Shown in pieces: positions 1 to 11,340 of a DNA stretch of 64,000 nucleotides (position 1 is its first letter; every line of letters starts with the position of its first letter). Under the pieces are notes generated by a model. That model searched no databases, was not told the origin of the DNA, and saw only the letters and a list, made by a program, of their open reading frames with translations. This DNA is from Euryodendron excelsum (Eukaryota > Streptophyta > Magnoliopsida > Ericales > Pentaphylacaceae): positions 31,081,318 through 31,145,317 of the forward strand of contig CM065379.1 of NCBI GenBank assembly GCA_033060915.1. Reading direction: 5' to 3'. Made by a program: the position numbers and the translations under genes.

Positions 1-480
1 CTATCTCACAGAGTTTGAAGAACCATCCTTAAGTGGTGCTCATGATCTACAAGACTCTTAGAGTACACCAAGATATCATCAATAAACACAATAACAAAAT
101 CATCAAGAAAGGGTTTGAAAACCCAATTGATCAAATCCATGAATAAAGCAGGTGCAATAGTAACTCCAAACGGTATAACCAGAAACTCATAGTGATCATA
201 TCTAGTTCGGAAAGCCGTCTTCTCTACATCGCTTGCCTTGATCTTTAGTTGGTGATAACCCGACCTTAGGTCAATCTTCAAAAATACTTGAGCGCCCTAT
301 AGTTGATCAAACAAATCATCCACTCTCGGTAATGGATACTTATTCTTAACGGTGACCTTGTTCAATTCCTGATAGTCAATACACAATCTTGTGATTACAT
401 CCTTCTTTTTCACAAATAAAACCGAAGCCCCCTAAGGTGAAACACTAGGACGAATGAATCCCTTTTCTAATAAGTTTTGG
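1..480 (-). pseudogene. Reverse transcriptase, N-terminal half of the domain (degenerate)
   Basis: The minus-strand frame shows the gypsy RT signatures in order: an LLEKGFIRPSVSP block near 475-435, the [13 protein letters not shown] block near 281-240, an [15 protein letters not shown] stretch near 165-125, and the catalytic FIDDILVYS box near 85-60, where the two Asp of the xxDD motif are kept. This is the RNA-dependent DNA polymerase of a Ty3/gypsy Pol polyprotein, which would copy element RNA in cytoplasmic particles. Two in-frame stops (after SVSP, and just before the [10 protein letters not shown] block) break it. It runs off the left edge; RNase H and integrase are not in the window. 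It is in frame with the protease upstream. Confidence 0.9.
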
Positions 481-1150
481 AGTTGAACTTTCAACTCCTT
501 CAACTCTAAAGGGGGCGTACGGTAAGAAGCTTTGGAAATGGGCCTACTACCCAGATTAAGGTCAATGTGGAACTCAATCTCCCAGTCCACCAAAGAACTA
601 GGTAGACCATCGGGAAAGACATCAGGAAATTCCTGGACAACGTGGATGTCTTCCAAGGGCGGTGGGGAAAGGTGTGTGTCAAAAATGCTACACAAGAATG
701 TATGATTCCCTTTTTTAATTAAACGACGTACTTGCATAGATTAAATGAGATAGGGTGGAGGCACGAAACCAGCTCCTTCAAATACAAGCCCTGAATGGGT
801 AAAAGAATGAAACACGACTCGTTTAAGCTCACTATAAATGATAGCACGGTGAGAGGACAACCAATCCATTCCTAAGATGACATCAAAGCCATGCATTTCT
901 AGGGGAATGAGGTTTACAAACATGGGCAAGCCGTTAACAAGAATTTCACTAGAATTATAAATCCTATCACATAACATGGAATCTTCGGATGGCAACGATA
1001 CTACCAAAGGATACTTAAGAGGTACCGAAGGTGTATATAAGTATTGAGCAAAGAGATATGAAACAAATGAGCACGTAGAACCGGAATTAATAAGGACGTG
1101 TGTAAGTCGACCACAAATAGGAAGTATACCTGATACTACGGAGTTAGTAG
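480..1150 (-). pseudogene. Aspartic protease and protease-RT linker of the gypsy Pol (degenerate)
   Basis: The frame runs from about 1150 to 741, has a stop at 738-740, and continues as the linker to RT. The retropepsin core is recognisable: a HVLINSGSTCSF segment near 1105-1065 stands where families have an LIDSGATHSF-type active site, and a DVILGMDWL block lies near 880-850. The catalytic Asp codon reads Asn here (GAT to AAT), so the enzyme would be inactive even without the stops. The linker holds HVVQEFPDVFPDGLP and RPISKASYRTPP, typical of chromovirus-like gypsy Pol. The frame differs from that of gag, so a frameshift lies between them. Confidence 0.87.
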
Positions 1151-1280
1151 CTGGGGTGTTTTTCGTTGTAAGTGCGAAGGCTTGGCCTTGCAGTGGTTCA
1201 TTCTCCCTCCTATTAGCTGTGGATTGCTAAACTGAGGTTGATGTCGATGCCCCAAATCCCTGTACTCTGTTCCTCTTCGA

Positions 1281-1322
1281 ACAGTCCTTCACTTGGTGAC
1301 CTTCTTGGCCACACCCATAGCA
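1281..1322 (-). pseudogene. CCHC zinc knuckle of gag nucleocapsid
   Basis: The minus strand encodes CYGCGQEGHQVKDC, a canonical C-x2-C-x4-H-x4-C knuckle that would bind element RNA in the Gag nucleocapsid. It is in a different frame from the main gag stretch at 1334-1753, placing a frameshift at about 1330-1380. Confidence 0.88.
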
Positions 1323-1333
1323 AGCCTTGCTTC

Positions 1334-2221
1334 CTAAACGACGTGCGCCCCAATGCTTCTTCTGATAATTGAAGAACATTGGTATTTCGCTAGCCACGTT
1401 ACCTCCTCGGTTAGAGGTATTCCCCTGTTGGGTAGATGAATTCCCACTAGAAGATCCAAAACTTTGCTGCTTTGAACTTTTTCCCTTGATTTGGTCACTT
1501 CCCGATCTCTTCTTGTTATTCTCTCAGTATTGGGACATTTCGTTATTTGCCTTTCGGCAATTGTTGCTTGTTGCACAACTTCTTGATGGGTCTCTAATCG
1601 TAGTATGTCCACCTTGTTACGAATGTTCCATTGCAAACTTGTCTCAAACTTCCTCGCCTTGCGAGTCTTTGATGACACAATATGTGGGGCATATCGTGAT
1701 AGTTCCATAAATTTGGCATTGTACTCTGCTATGGTCATATTCCCTTGTGTCAAACCAAGGAACTCTATAGTCTTCTAATCTTTGACAGTCTCAGGGAAGT
1801 ATTCCTCACTGAACACCTCCAAAAACCTAGGCCACAACCATAGTGGTTCCATCGCTTTCTTTAATTTTCACCAAACAAGTGCAGCTTCTTCAAAGGTAAA
1901 AGTGGCAAAGGTCACTTTTTGTTCATCTGTGCAAGGCAGCACTTTGAACACCCTCTCAATTCCGCAAAGCCAGGACTTCATAGCCATTGGGTTGGGAGTT
2001 CCCTAAAAAGTTGGGGGCTTCAACTGTTGAAACTGCTTAATAGTAGTACGTGCCACTGCTTCTCCTCTTGGCACCGGTGCTGCTGGCTGTTCCAGTGCAT
2101 TAGCGATGTTACTATGAGTATCTTGGACCACTTGGACAAGTCCAGCTAAGATCCTTTCAATGCGTTTAATTGGGTCTTCAAGCTCTGCGTTCCCCTTACA
2201 ACTACCTCTTCTCGACGACAT
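1334..2221 (-). pseudogene. Gag capsid region of the gypsy element (degenerate)
   Basis: The start is the ATG at 2221-2219 (MSSRRGSCKG), 174 bases downstream of the PBS. The N-terminal part has the short helix seen in plant chromovirus Gag (IKRIERILAGLVQVVQ). The capsid (retrotransposon gag) domain follows, with AALVWW near 1890-1870, then MTQGNMTIAEYNAKFMELSRYAP at 1753-1685. Stops occur after KPPTF (2003-2005) and near 1775, and a frameshift near 1350 separates it from the zinc knuckle. Gag would form the particle shell. Confidence 0.85.
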
Positions 2222-2394
2222 GGTTAACTATACGTGTGTAACAAACGTTAAGCATTTTAACATAGTACTACATGTATTACACCTTCATATGTCATTATAC
2301 ATGTAGCATACACATACATATATGTATAGCATATACTCAAGTCAAAACTAGAATTCTATCTAAACATGATTCAAACTGATGGTGTCAACCTATA

Positions 2395-2406
2395 GCTTTG
2401 ATACCA
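2395..2406 (-). other. Primer-binding site (initiator Met tRNA type)
   Basis: The minus strand reads TGGTATCAAAGC, one base from the common plant iMet PBS TGGTATCAGAGC. It lies three bases from the LTR end, the same spacing as in the element at 8695-17514. Confidence 0.88.
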
Positions 2407-2409
2407 CGC

Positions 2410-4199
2410 TGTCACGCCCCATAACCCGGCCTATACAGATTTAGGGTCTATGACTGGCCAGTAGCAAGGCTACCCAAGGTTTCATTACCTAAACTGGTTG
2501 ATCACCGATGCATAATAATTTAAAATGATGCCTAATTACAAAAAAATAGAACTTTTGGTAACTTGAAAACATAATTTGTGTCATAGATGGCAAAGTTGTG
2601 CCTAATCATAGCTCATTAAAGTTCTAACATTTATACCATTACAAAAAATTATGGTCTAGCCCTCATACATATTACAAAACATAGGCCCGTGGGTCATAGT
2701 TCAAAATCCACATATGGCCTCGCTTTAGGGCCTCTCAGATTGGCTACTTAAAAATCATTTGAAAAAACGAACCTAATGCTTAGTGAATAACAATGATGTA
2801 TGAGGAAGAAAATATCATGGGCTAACAATTACATCCAATGCATAAGGATAGATAATCATTTATGCATAAAAATATGAACTTTTAAACGTATAAAATGATG
2901 CTTGGAACTCATAGGTAACGTAAACATCATTTGAAACGTTTCAACATTTCAAAACATAGTATCATCAAAAGAGAGGCAACATAGCATTGTTCTTGATATA
3001 ACATTTCATAACTTGTCATAAGGCTTTTGAACATAACATAATTCACGGCTTAAAACATAAGTGTGCTACAACTCGACATATGAGCTAGGCTATATAACAA
3101 CCATGTAGGTCACGATAAGGCTCTTTAGGCTAGGAATGTCTCCCAACATAGATAGTTTATTTCACGTCCCCTATCGTAGGACTATTGAGCCAGATTAAGG
3201 TCTTGCACAAGAAGACCCAAGTTGTCACCATACATTAAAAACATAGCATCTCTTTTGTTTAAACATTATAATCCATAGTTTTCATTTATAACATAAATAT
3301 AACGTGCATGTGTTGAACTATGACCCTTGTAATTGAACATAACATTAATGCATTGAAATATATGGAAAACATTCATGATATAGAAGTGAGTATAAAACAT
3401 CCAAAAAATAGTGGCATATTGTTACTCACATCTCTCTGATTGAACGGATGATAAACAGGATATTCCTACACAAAATTCATATAGAAGCATAGAAACATCA
3501 ATACAAGGTTCTAAGGCAAAGCAATAACACATAAACTGACTAAGCACATAAATCCCTCAACCCCGACTCATCAACACCTCACTCTCACAATGGAAGAACG
3601 AGGCTAAACTCTAGGGTAAAGCCCTAACGTAAAACGAGAACATAAGGTTGAGGGTGAAGTATGAAACCCGGAACATCGATTCTTACATCGCGTCCCAACC
3701 ACCCCGAACAAAGGATACACACTCTAGGCTAGTTCCATATGAAAATAGGCTTAAAGACCTTTAATTTGTTAGGTCAAGGGTTAAAAATACATTTTAGGTG
3801 AAGAAGTTGGGTCTCTTGAAAAAAACAGGCTAACATTCTACAAAACAAGGTTGTCGGCATGAATTTAGGTTGACTTCAAACTCCAACAACTCACAATTCA
3901 CAAGGAACTAGGGTGCAAACTTTATATGGATGAAAAGGTATATGTGTCTACTATCTAATGCTTCAAACGGTGCTCAAAACCGAGTTTTCTGGAGCAAGTT
4001 AGGTCTAAATTGCAAAATAGGGTCAAAACGGTCTTACCGTTCAAACGCCTAGGCCAAAATGGCCAAACAGCTCTCTGGCCGTTCGAATACCCAGACAGGT
4101 CATTCAAACGCTAGGCCAAAAATGGGGGTTCTTGCCCTCTAGCCATTCGAATGCCCACCTGGGCCATTCGAATGCTAGGGCCAAAGACTCCTATAGTTC
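2410..4199 (-). repeat. Partial 5' LTR (LTR H) of the leftmost gypsy element
   Basis: On the minus strand this ends ...GGGCGTGACA beside the PBS. It is homologous to the LTRs at 8695-12415 and 13990-17514: the 'taggccgg...gggtcgtga' end, the 'ctctcattgtgagaatgaggtg' segment (here near 3560-3600) and the TTCGAA-type palindrome zone (here 4040-4185) all match. It carries about one copy of the 41-bp unit that is tandemly amplified in those LTRs (near 3090-3130). The rest is displaced by the insertion at 4200. Confidence 0.85.
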
Positions 4200-4699
4200 T
4201 GTCGTGCCCCGATTTTTCGTACTCGAAAAAGACAAGTGAGAAAAACACAATGCTCTCTCGTTAGAACTCATCCTTCTTGAAGAATAAGTGCGACTAGGTT
4301 TGAATTGAAAATTTGATGTGATTAAGGGCTTTTGGAAAAAAAGATTTGGAATCGGCACCTAACTTGATTAAAGTGAGTTAGGTCACCTAAAAACTAAGCA
4401 CAATCCGAATATCACACTTAGGGTTTTTGAAAAAGATTTTGGAAAAACTTCCTCAAGAGAGGATTTTTAAGAAAGAGGTTGTTTGGCAACCTTTGAAAAT
4501 ATTTAAGCCCTTTTTTTAAAATAACTCCATTTGGTCTTTGAAAACAGTGATCTAGGTTCGGAAGTTGGTTACGTGTAGGGAAAACGAACTAAGCCATCAC
4601 CCTATCCCACCCTTGCGGTACCTACATATCTATTCACCCATTGTTCACTCACTAGAGTTTTTAATCAATAAATGTCCAATACTATCCACTTTTAAAAAG

Positions 4700-6300
4700 A
4701 ACTATATGATGCATGATATGTAAGTGCAAGAAGAAGAATTCGATTTTAGAAATAGATTTGAAAAGAAAGATTTGATTTTCAAAGAAGATTTGAAGAGACA
4801 AATTTAATTTTGGAAATAGATTTGAAAATAAAACTTAATTTGAAATTGGGAAGAAAGTTTTAGAAATTGAAAACAGAGATTTGAAAATAGATTTTTGAAT
4901 TAGAAACTTGAAATAGATCATGGAATTGTAAGTTTGAAAAAACAAAGTTATGACCACACCCGTGAGAGTTGCCTACATATCCCTTTTAGGAATCAGGTCA
5001 ATCGTAGTTCAGACAAGAGTCCGATAGAAAATAGAAGGTTTGATTTAAAAAAGAGTTTGATTTGAAACTTGGATTGGAAGATTAGTAAATTGAACTTTAA
5101 TTGAAAATTTTGAAAAGATTGGTTTTGAAAAACTTGGTTTTAGGAAACCTAGACTTAGGAAAGACTTGAGGTTTTAGAAAGATTTGACATGACTTGGAAG
5201 GGATTTAGAAAATATTTGACTCGAATGTTGGACTTGAAAGATTAGAGAAGTTGGAATTTAAGAAAGATTAGAATTAGGAAATATTCAAATTAGGAAAGTT
5301 TCAAAATAGGAGAGCTCTCATTTTAGGAAAGTTTCATTTTAGGAAAGTTTCAAATTAGAAAAGAATTAAAATTGAAAAGTTTTGAGATTGGAATGTTTTG
5401 AAATTGGAAAGTTTTGAAATTGGAAAGTTTACTTTTTAAAAAAGAGTTGATTTTTGGAAAGATTTGAATGAGGAAAAGTTTGATTTAAGAAAGATTTGAA
5501 AATTTAGAATTTGGAAAGTTGAAATTTGGAAAGATATGGAATTAGGAAGATTAAGAAGCTTAAAGTTTAATGAAATATTTGAAAGTTTAAGTTTTAGAAA
5601 CTTAAGGTTTAGAAAGGCATGAGATTAGGAAGGATTAGATTAGGAAAGATATGGATTAAGAAAGACTGGGATTCCTATTTCCTAAAACAAAATATTGGAC
5701 TTTATTTCTAAAAGGAGGTGATTTTATTTTATTTCCAAAAATGAAAGATTGGATCTAGTTTCCTAAATAGGAGATTGGGTTTGACTTTTGACATTGAATT
5801 GGAAAAGAGAAATTTTGGAAAACTTAGATTTGGAAGTCTATGATTTTGGTATAGGAAAAGTGATTTTGGAAATCTATGTTTTACGAAAGAAAATTAGGGT
5901 TTCCTAAACATGGATCTATGATTTGACTTGGGTTCCAAGTTAAAGAGTTTTTAGAAAGTGGATTTTTTGGAAAGGAAGATTTTTGGAAAGAGATCTTAGA
6001 AAGGAGTTTTTAAAAAGTGAATTTTTCAAGAGAGCTTTTGGGAAGGAGTTTGAAAAGAGCCTTTAAGAAAGTAAGTTTTGTGAAGGGAATTTTTGGAAAG
6101 CAATTTTGGAAAGGAGATTTGAGAGAGTTTTTATGAAGTATATTGGAGAAGAGATTTAGAGAGTAAGCTTGAAAAGAGATTTTGGAAAGGGATTTTTCGA
6201 AAGAGTTTGAAAAGGAATTTTGGAAAAAGAGATTTTTAGAAAGTAAGTTTAGAAAAAGAGATTTTGGAAAGGATTTGAATGCGGACTTTTGCAAACTTTT
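4700..6300 (-). repeat. G-poor degenerate short-period repeat tract of LTR A
   Basis: On the plus strand this is a purine-rich tract of variants of 'ggaaagtttgaaattag', about 13-17 bases per unit; in LTR orientation it is C-, T- and A-rich and nearly G-free. Long stretches without stops in it (for example 6010-6294) are by-products of the repeat and encode only Phe-, Ser- and Lys-rich low-complexity peptides. Confidence 0.85.
5009..5024 (-). repeat. Conserved hairpin block in the downstream part of LTR A
   Basis: In LTR orientation the block reads TCGGACTCTTGTCTGA: a six-base stem (one G-T pair) with a TCTT loop, followed by the ACTACGA...TGATTC...GGATA..TAGGCAAC segment. It stands out as conserved non-repetitive sequence inside the degenerate tract and recurs in LTRs B, C, D, G and J. 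Confidence 0.7.
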
Positions 6301-7174
6301 AAAAATATCTCACTTTCCTAAAACGATTCTAACCATAAAAAGGTTACAACCCTTCTAGGATTATGGTTTTGAAAACAACAAGGATTTGAAAATATGGACC
6401 ATGTCGGTCACTTTAAATGTAACACTTTCCTAAAGCAACCCAAACCATGAAAATGCTAGAATCACCTTCGGATTGTGATTTTGAAAATAAGTTTTGAAGA
6501 AGAAAATTTAATGCAAGTTTTGAAAATGATTTTCGATGCGAGTTTTGAAAACAAGTTTTGGAGAGATGCATGATCATGATATGCACAATGCAAGTTGAGG
6601 TCGTGAACATATAAGTTTAAAGGCTTCACCATATAATCAAGGGGGGCGAACTCACGTGGTCTCCGGTTAGACTAAGAGAAAGCCTTCGACACGGTGACTT
6701 TCAATAACCTAATCCTACACATGAACTGAAGATTCCCTTGTTTCAAGCATGCAAGAAAGGAGCGTAGAAGATGGGGGATTAAAATAGAAAAAAACCCAAG
6801 TGGGTTAGGAGAGAGAAGAGGGAGGGGGGATTGCATAAACATAAATAGGAAACCTACCTTGTGTCTTCTTTTATTTGCTTTTCTTTGTTCGCTTGCTTTG
6901 CTTTGTTTTACTTTGGTCTTTGAAAGCTTTCTTTGGCTCAGTCTTCGAGAGCTTCCAAGTTATAGCACTTCAGGTCATCAATAGAGGCTTTAAAGGCTAG
7001 TATATGAGTGTATATGAGCTAGGGTTAAGTGTATAGAGGCTAAGGTTTGTATATGGAGGCTAGGGTTTGAAGAACCTAAAGGGAACTAGGGTTTGGAAGG
7101 ACTTCGAGCATTGTATATCGAAGAGCAGGATTTTTGGGCTGAGTTTATAGACCCTTTTCACGCTGGAGGAGGCT

Positions 7175-7186
7175 CTGTATTTATAG
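7175..7186 (-). promoter_or_regulatory. TATA box of LTR A
   Basis: The minus strand reads CTATAAATACAG at the position where TATAAATACAGAGCCTCC occurs in other LTRs. The palindrome cluster (7206-7350) lies just upstream on the same strand. Transcription would start about 30 bases further along the minus strand. Confidence 0.75.
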
Positions 7187-7205
7187 ACAGAAAATTAACC
7201 TAACA

Positions 7206-7350
7206 CCTGTTGCAGTGGCGCTAGGAAAATTTTCTTCTAGCGCCACTAATTTGGCCTGGCACCATTCCTAGTGGTGCTAAGATTTGGGGGCCTGTACTAG
7301 TAACTACCATGCAAGTTTTAGCCTGGCTTCACTAGGAGTGACGCCAGAAG
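7206..7350 (-). repeat. Promoter-proximal palindrome cluster of LTR A
   Basis: Three degenerate copies of the TGGCGCCACTA/TAGTGGCGCCA inverted repeat lie upstream of the TATA box (for example 'tggcgctagg...tctagcgccact' and 'tggcaccattcctagtggtgct'). The arms here have diverged compared with LTR F. Confidence 0.7.
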
Positions 7351-7589
7351 GTCCGGGAATGATTTAGAGGGCTGGGAATGGCACGGAGGGCCAAAAAGGG
7401 ACAAGAACTCTTAGAATAGTGTCTTGGGGGTAGTAGACCTGACAAATGACAACAAGATGTGTCAGAGGGGCTGACCGGGCCATTAAGGGCAAAAGGGTCA
7501 ATCGGGCTGGAAAGCTAACGAGATGGACTTGGAATATCCCAGAAGAAGACTCAGGACTTGGAAACATTAGCTAGAATGTTCTAGGAGGT

Positions 7590-7860
7590 TATCGGTTTGA
7601 CACCCAGAGCCGGTGTGATTGAAAGAGGCGATCGGCCTACCAGGGGCAAAATAGTCATTTTGCACCAAGTGTGCCGACACTACGTCGAAATGATCCAGAC
7701 ATGCATTGGAAGGCTGGGGATACTATCAGAAACATCCCTGGGAGGTTACCGGTTTGATACCCAGAGCCGGTGTGATTCCAGGGATGCTCGGATGCCTAGG
7801 GGCAAAATGGTTATTTTGACCGAAGGGTCTCAAAATTGGCCCGAAACTGTCTAGAAGGCA
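7590..7860 (-). repeat. Two copies of the roughly 157-bp U3 tandem repeat in LTR A
   Basis: The block 'ggtttgayacccagagccggtgtg...gggcaaaatggtcattttg' occurs twice about 157 bases apart. The same unit is present in two to four copies in the other LTRs. Confidence 0.8.
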
Positions 7861-8689
7861 CCTAATCATGCCAGATCATATTTAGGATGACTTTGGAAGG
7901 TGGACTTACCATTTGGAGAACTTAGGTACTTTCTCAAGAAACATGCCGAAAATGGCCCTAAAGGCAGTTTGATCATTTTTCACGAAAATAGGCTAGTAGG
8001 TACCGGTGTTGACCTGAGTTTTGAGTGTTTCTGTCACTCTGACGATGGTCCCGTGACATGGAGGTTTGTTGGCAATTCCCAATGTTGACCTATTTACGAG
8101 TGTTTCTGCCACTCTAACGGTTGTAATGTTTACGAGTACTTTCGTTACTCTAATGGTTCACGATCATTCCAGAGACTACCTGATCTCCGGAAGCTGCTAG
8201 GTGGACTTATCGCCTGAGGAATCAACTTTCTCGAAAGGCATGCCTAAACGGACATTCTTTATTGGTAGGCTAGCAGGCTCCAAAGGTGGACCGTTCTACC
8301 ATCTCGGGGACTTGAGGTCTGGTCCTAGTTAACGGGTTTGAAGGGGACTTACCGTTCCGAAGAGTTCTCTAAAAAAACGTGCCAAACAAGATAGACTTAC
8401 TGCTATGAGGAATTAACTTTCTCGAAAGGTGTGTCGGGCTTGATTGGAATTAGAATTGGACTTGAAATTGGATTTGAGATTAAAATAGGGACTTACTGTC
8501 TTCAAAAAGACATGCCCACCGAAATTGGACCAAACAATGCCCTAGGGGCACTTTGGTCATTTTGCCTCTATTTGGGGTCCAATTGGCCCACGAAGTGATC
8601 AATTGACTAGATTATATCTAGAAAACTGGTTTGAACTAGAATATGTCCATATTGACTTAAATACAAGTCTGGACGGACTGCAAACTACC

Positions 8690-8694
8690 GAGCG
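8690..8694. repeat. Target-site duplication GAGCG, left copy
   Basis: GAGCG directly precedes the TGTAGTGCC start of the plus-strand element, and an identical GAGCG follows its TGACA end at 17515-17519. Removing the element and one copy restores the start of LTR A (AGCACCCCATTTTTGCCC...CTCGGTAG on minus). Confidence 0.95.
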
Positions 8695-8849
8695 TGTAGT
8701 GCCTTGAACCCATTAATTTCCCTATTTATGTCTTTCTTTAAATTTCATATCATTCTAATGTTCATTTGGGTCAAGTTGACCAATTAAAAGTCATGTTATA
8801 ACTTAAGCCTATAGGGTGACACATATGGGATTATTTTTCATGTGTATCA

Positions 8850-8930
8850 TCTTATATACACAACATACACACACCCATAGACATACACACACCAACCGAT
8901 TGAGAGAGGGAGAGAGAGAGAAAGGGAAGA
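8850..8930. repeat. AC-rich and (GA)n microsatellites
   Basis: 'acacacaccc...acacacacc' and 'gagagagggagagagagagaa' tracts, repeated with small length changes at 14155-14225 in the partner LTR. Confidence 0.9.
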
Positions 8931-9395
8931 AGGAAGGGGAGATTGAGGCAAGAAGGGCTTGAAGGAAGAGATTGAAGCCTTTGAAGACTTCACTAAGCTT
9001 GAAAAAGGTGAGGTTCTATTTCTCTCTCTACAATTACATATGTATATGTATCTATCTTGTGTGATTTTGTTTGGTCTTTGTATATATGCATCTAGGAGTG
9101 TAGTCATTGAGTTTGGGGGATCTTTTGGGTCCCATTTACATGATTTAGAGAGCTTGAAGCTCATTGTTAAAGATTGGGAGTGGTGGTTTGAAAAACCCCC
9201 CAAATATGTGAAATGTTAGGGTTTTTGATTTCGTCTTTAGATCCCTTTGTTTTGATTGTTCTTTCTCCCCCAATTTGAGTTATTATCATTCTTGTGGGCT
9301 AATCTTTGAGCCCTAAGAGTATTGGGAAGGTTTGGTTGTGTTTGGAGGAGTTTTGGTTATGTTTTGGTCGAACTTCAAATGCTGCCTAGAACAGG

Positions 9396-9615
9396 GCGTT
9401 CGAACTCCCGATATGGAGCTCAAACGGTGGGAAATAAGCCTGGGAGTTCGAACTCCCCTGGGGGGAGTTCGAACTCCCCTGAGGGGAGTTCAAACCCTCA
9501 GAGAAGGGGTTTTTCCAATTTTCTTCTTGGAGTTCGAACTCCCATTTGGGCGTTCGAACTCCCTGTTCATTTTGCTTAAGCGTTTGAACTCCCCAGTTGG
9601 GCGTTCGAACGGTCT
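9396..9615 (+). repeat. Cluster of GGGAGTTCGAACTCCC palindromes
   Basis: At least six copies or half-copies of GTTCGAACTCCC. Two adjoining copies near 9450-9490 form perfect inverted repeats (GGGAGTTCGAACTCCC, and the 18-base GGGGAGTTCGAACTCCCC). The cluster is present but more decayed at 14694-14890 and at 4040-4185. Confidence 0.85.
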
Positions 9616-10639
9616 GCCAACTTCAGCACTGTTTAGTAAAACCAGCATAACTTTCTCTACAAAACTTGGATTGATGCATCGTTTGAAGTTTTAGAAAGTA
9701 GAATCATAGATCTTTGTACCCATATAAAGTTTGTTCTCTAATTCTATATAGATTGGGAGTTATGGAAGTTTAAATTTGACCTAAAATCTATCCCAACAAC
9801 ATTGTTTTCCTAAATTGTAATCCACCTTCCGTTAGGCATAACTTCTTCACCCAAAATGTGTTTTTGGCCCATGAACTATCAAATTCAAGGCCTTTAAGCC
9901 TATTTTCAAATGGAACTAGCCTTGTGTGTGAATTCATCGTTAAGAGGTGGTTGGGACTCGATGAAGGAGTTGACATTCCGACTTTCATATTCAAACCTTA
10001 ACTTCATGTTCTTATTTTACATCAGGGCTTTGTCCTAAAGTTTAGCCTCGCTCTCCCATTGTGAGAATGAGGTGTTGTTGAGTTGGGGTTGAGGGGTTTA
10101 TGCACTTAGTCTTGACTTATGTGTTATTGCTTTGCCTTAGTGTCTTCTATTGATGTTTCTATACTTCTATGTGCATTTTGTGTACGAACACCTTGTTTAG
10201 CACCTGTTCTATCGGAGAGAGGTGATAACGATATGCCATGAGTAAATTCTACTACTTTCCAACCGTTTTACGTTCAAACCATATCATACAGTGTTTTACA
10301 TATGTTTTCAGTGCCTCAATGATTACATTCAAGTATAAATGTCATGCTTTGAATTACATACGAACCTACCTATGATGTGAATTACAACCTACGGACTAGG
10401 ACGTTCATATAAAGTAGATATAAGGTTCCTAATGTATAAGTCTAAGTTAAGGACTTCTCGTGGCAAGATTTTAATCCAGCTCGATAGTCTTAGGACGGGG
10501 ATATGAAATAAACCATCGACATGTAAGGTCTTTCATGGCAAGACCCTAAACTAGTAATGATGGTCCTACGTTAGCGGACACGAAATAATCTATCGCCATC
10601 TTGGGAGACGTCTCTTGGCTTAAAAGTCTAGATTTGTCC

Positions 10640-11340
10640 TTTATGGTTACTACAACTGAGCATAGCTCTTATGATTGACTTAAAAAACCTATGTGTGACT
10701 TTTATGGTTACTAACTAAGCCTAGCTCTTATGAATAGCCTATACATGACCTTCATGGTTACTATGTTGGCCTGAAGAGCCTATGCGTGACCTTTATGGTT
10801 ACTATGTTGGCCTGAAGAGCCTATGTGTGACCTTCATGGTTAATATGTTAGCCTAAAGAGCCTATGCATGACCTTCATGGTTACTATGTTGGCCTGAAGA
10901 GCCTATGCGTGACCTTCATGGTTACTATGTTGGCCTGAAGAGTATATGCGTGACCTTTATGGTTACTATGTCGGCCTGAAGAGCCTATACGTGACCTTTA
11001 TGGTTACTATGTTGGCTTGATGAGCCTATGCGTGACCTTCATGGTTACTATGTTGGCCTGAAAAGCCTATGCGTGACCTTTATGGTTACAATGTTGGCCT
11101 AAACAGCCTATGTGTGACCTTCATGATTACTATGTTGGCCTGAAGAGCCTATGCGTGACCTTTATGGTTGCTATGTTGGCCTGAATAGCCTATACGTGAC
11201 CTTTATGGTTACGATGTTGGTCTAAAGAGCCTATGCGTGACCTTTATGGTTGCTATATTGGCCTCAAGAGCCTATGTGTGACCTTTGTGGTTACTATGTT
11301 GGCCTAAAGAGCCTTACGCGTGACCCTTGTGGTTTCCATG
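10640..11340 (+). repeat. 41-bp tandem array in the 5' LTR, about 15 copies
   Basis: The unit 'tatgttggcctgaagagcc' followed by 'tatgcgtgacctttatggttac' repeats every 41 bases (for example starts at 10762 and 10803). Copies differ by one to four bases. The first two or three units at 10640-10740 are more diverged. Confidence 0.93.

Larger units (their letters stand above)
1..4199 (-). mobile_element. Ty3/gypsy (chromovirus-like) retrotransposon, 5' part, cut by the window edge and by element I
   Basis: Reading the minus strand from 4199 to 1 gives part of a 5' LTR, an iMet-type primer-binding site, gag, a CCHC knuckle, an aspartic protease and the start of reverse transcriptase, the order expected of Ty3/gypsy. 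The remaining pol lies left of the window. The LTR is interrupted at 4199/4200 by Tat/Ogre-like element I, so its remainder should lie right of the window. The LTR end and PBS layout match the element at 8695-17514, so the two are one broad family. The coding part has several stops and at least one frameshift and is dead. Assignment to the Tekay/Del lineage is a guess from LTR length and PBS. Confidence 0.88.
4200..8694 (-). repeat. LTR A: 3' LTR of element I, main part
   Basis: On plus it begins TGTCGTGCCCC, the complement of the LTR end GGGCGCGACA shared by all members. It is about 4.5 kb once the stub at 17520-17540 is added. From right to left in the window (5' to 3' in the LTR) it holds U3 with two copies of the roughly 157-bp repeat, palindromes, a TATA box at 7175-7186, a T- and C-rich transcribed part and the G-poor repeat tract. 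The insertion at 8695 lies 21 bases from its 5' end. Confidence 0.88.

Noticed and set aside
2395..2406. tRNA gene fragment
   Set aside because: Only the 12-base complement of an iMet tRNA 3' end is present, in the right place for a primer-binding site.
6010..6294. Phe/Ser/Lys-rich open stretches in the G-poor tracts (also near 26537, 32075, 41449, 46261, 54684)
   Set aside because: Low-complexity by-products of the 'ctttcctaaa' repeat, with no conservation of frame between LTRs.
10640..11340. CRISPR-like regular array
   Set aside because: Direct tandem repeats without unique spacers, inside a eukaryotic LTR.
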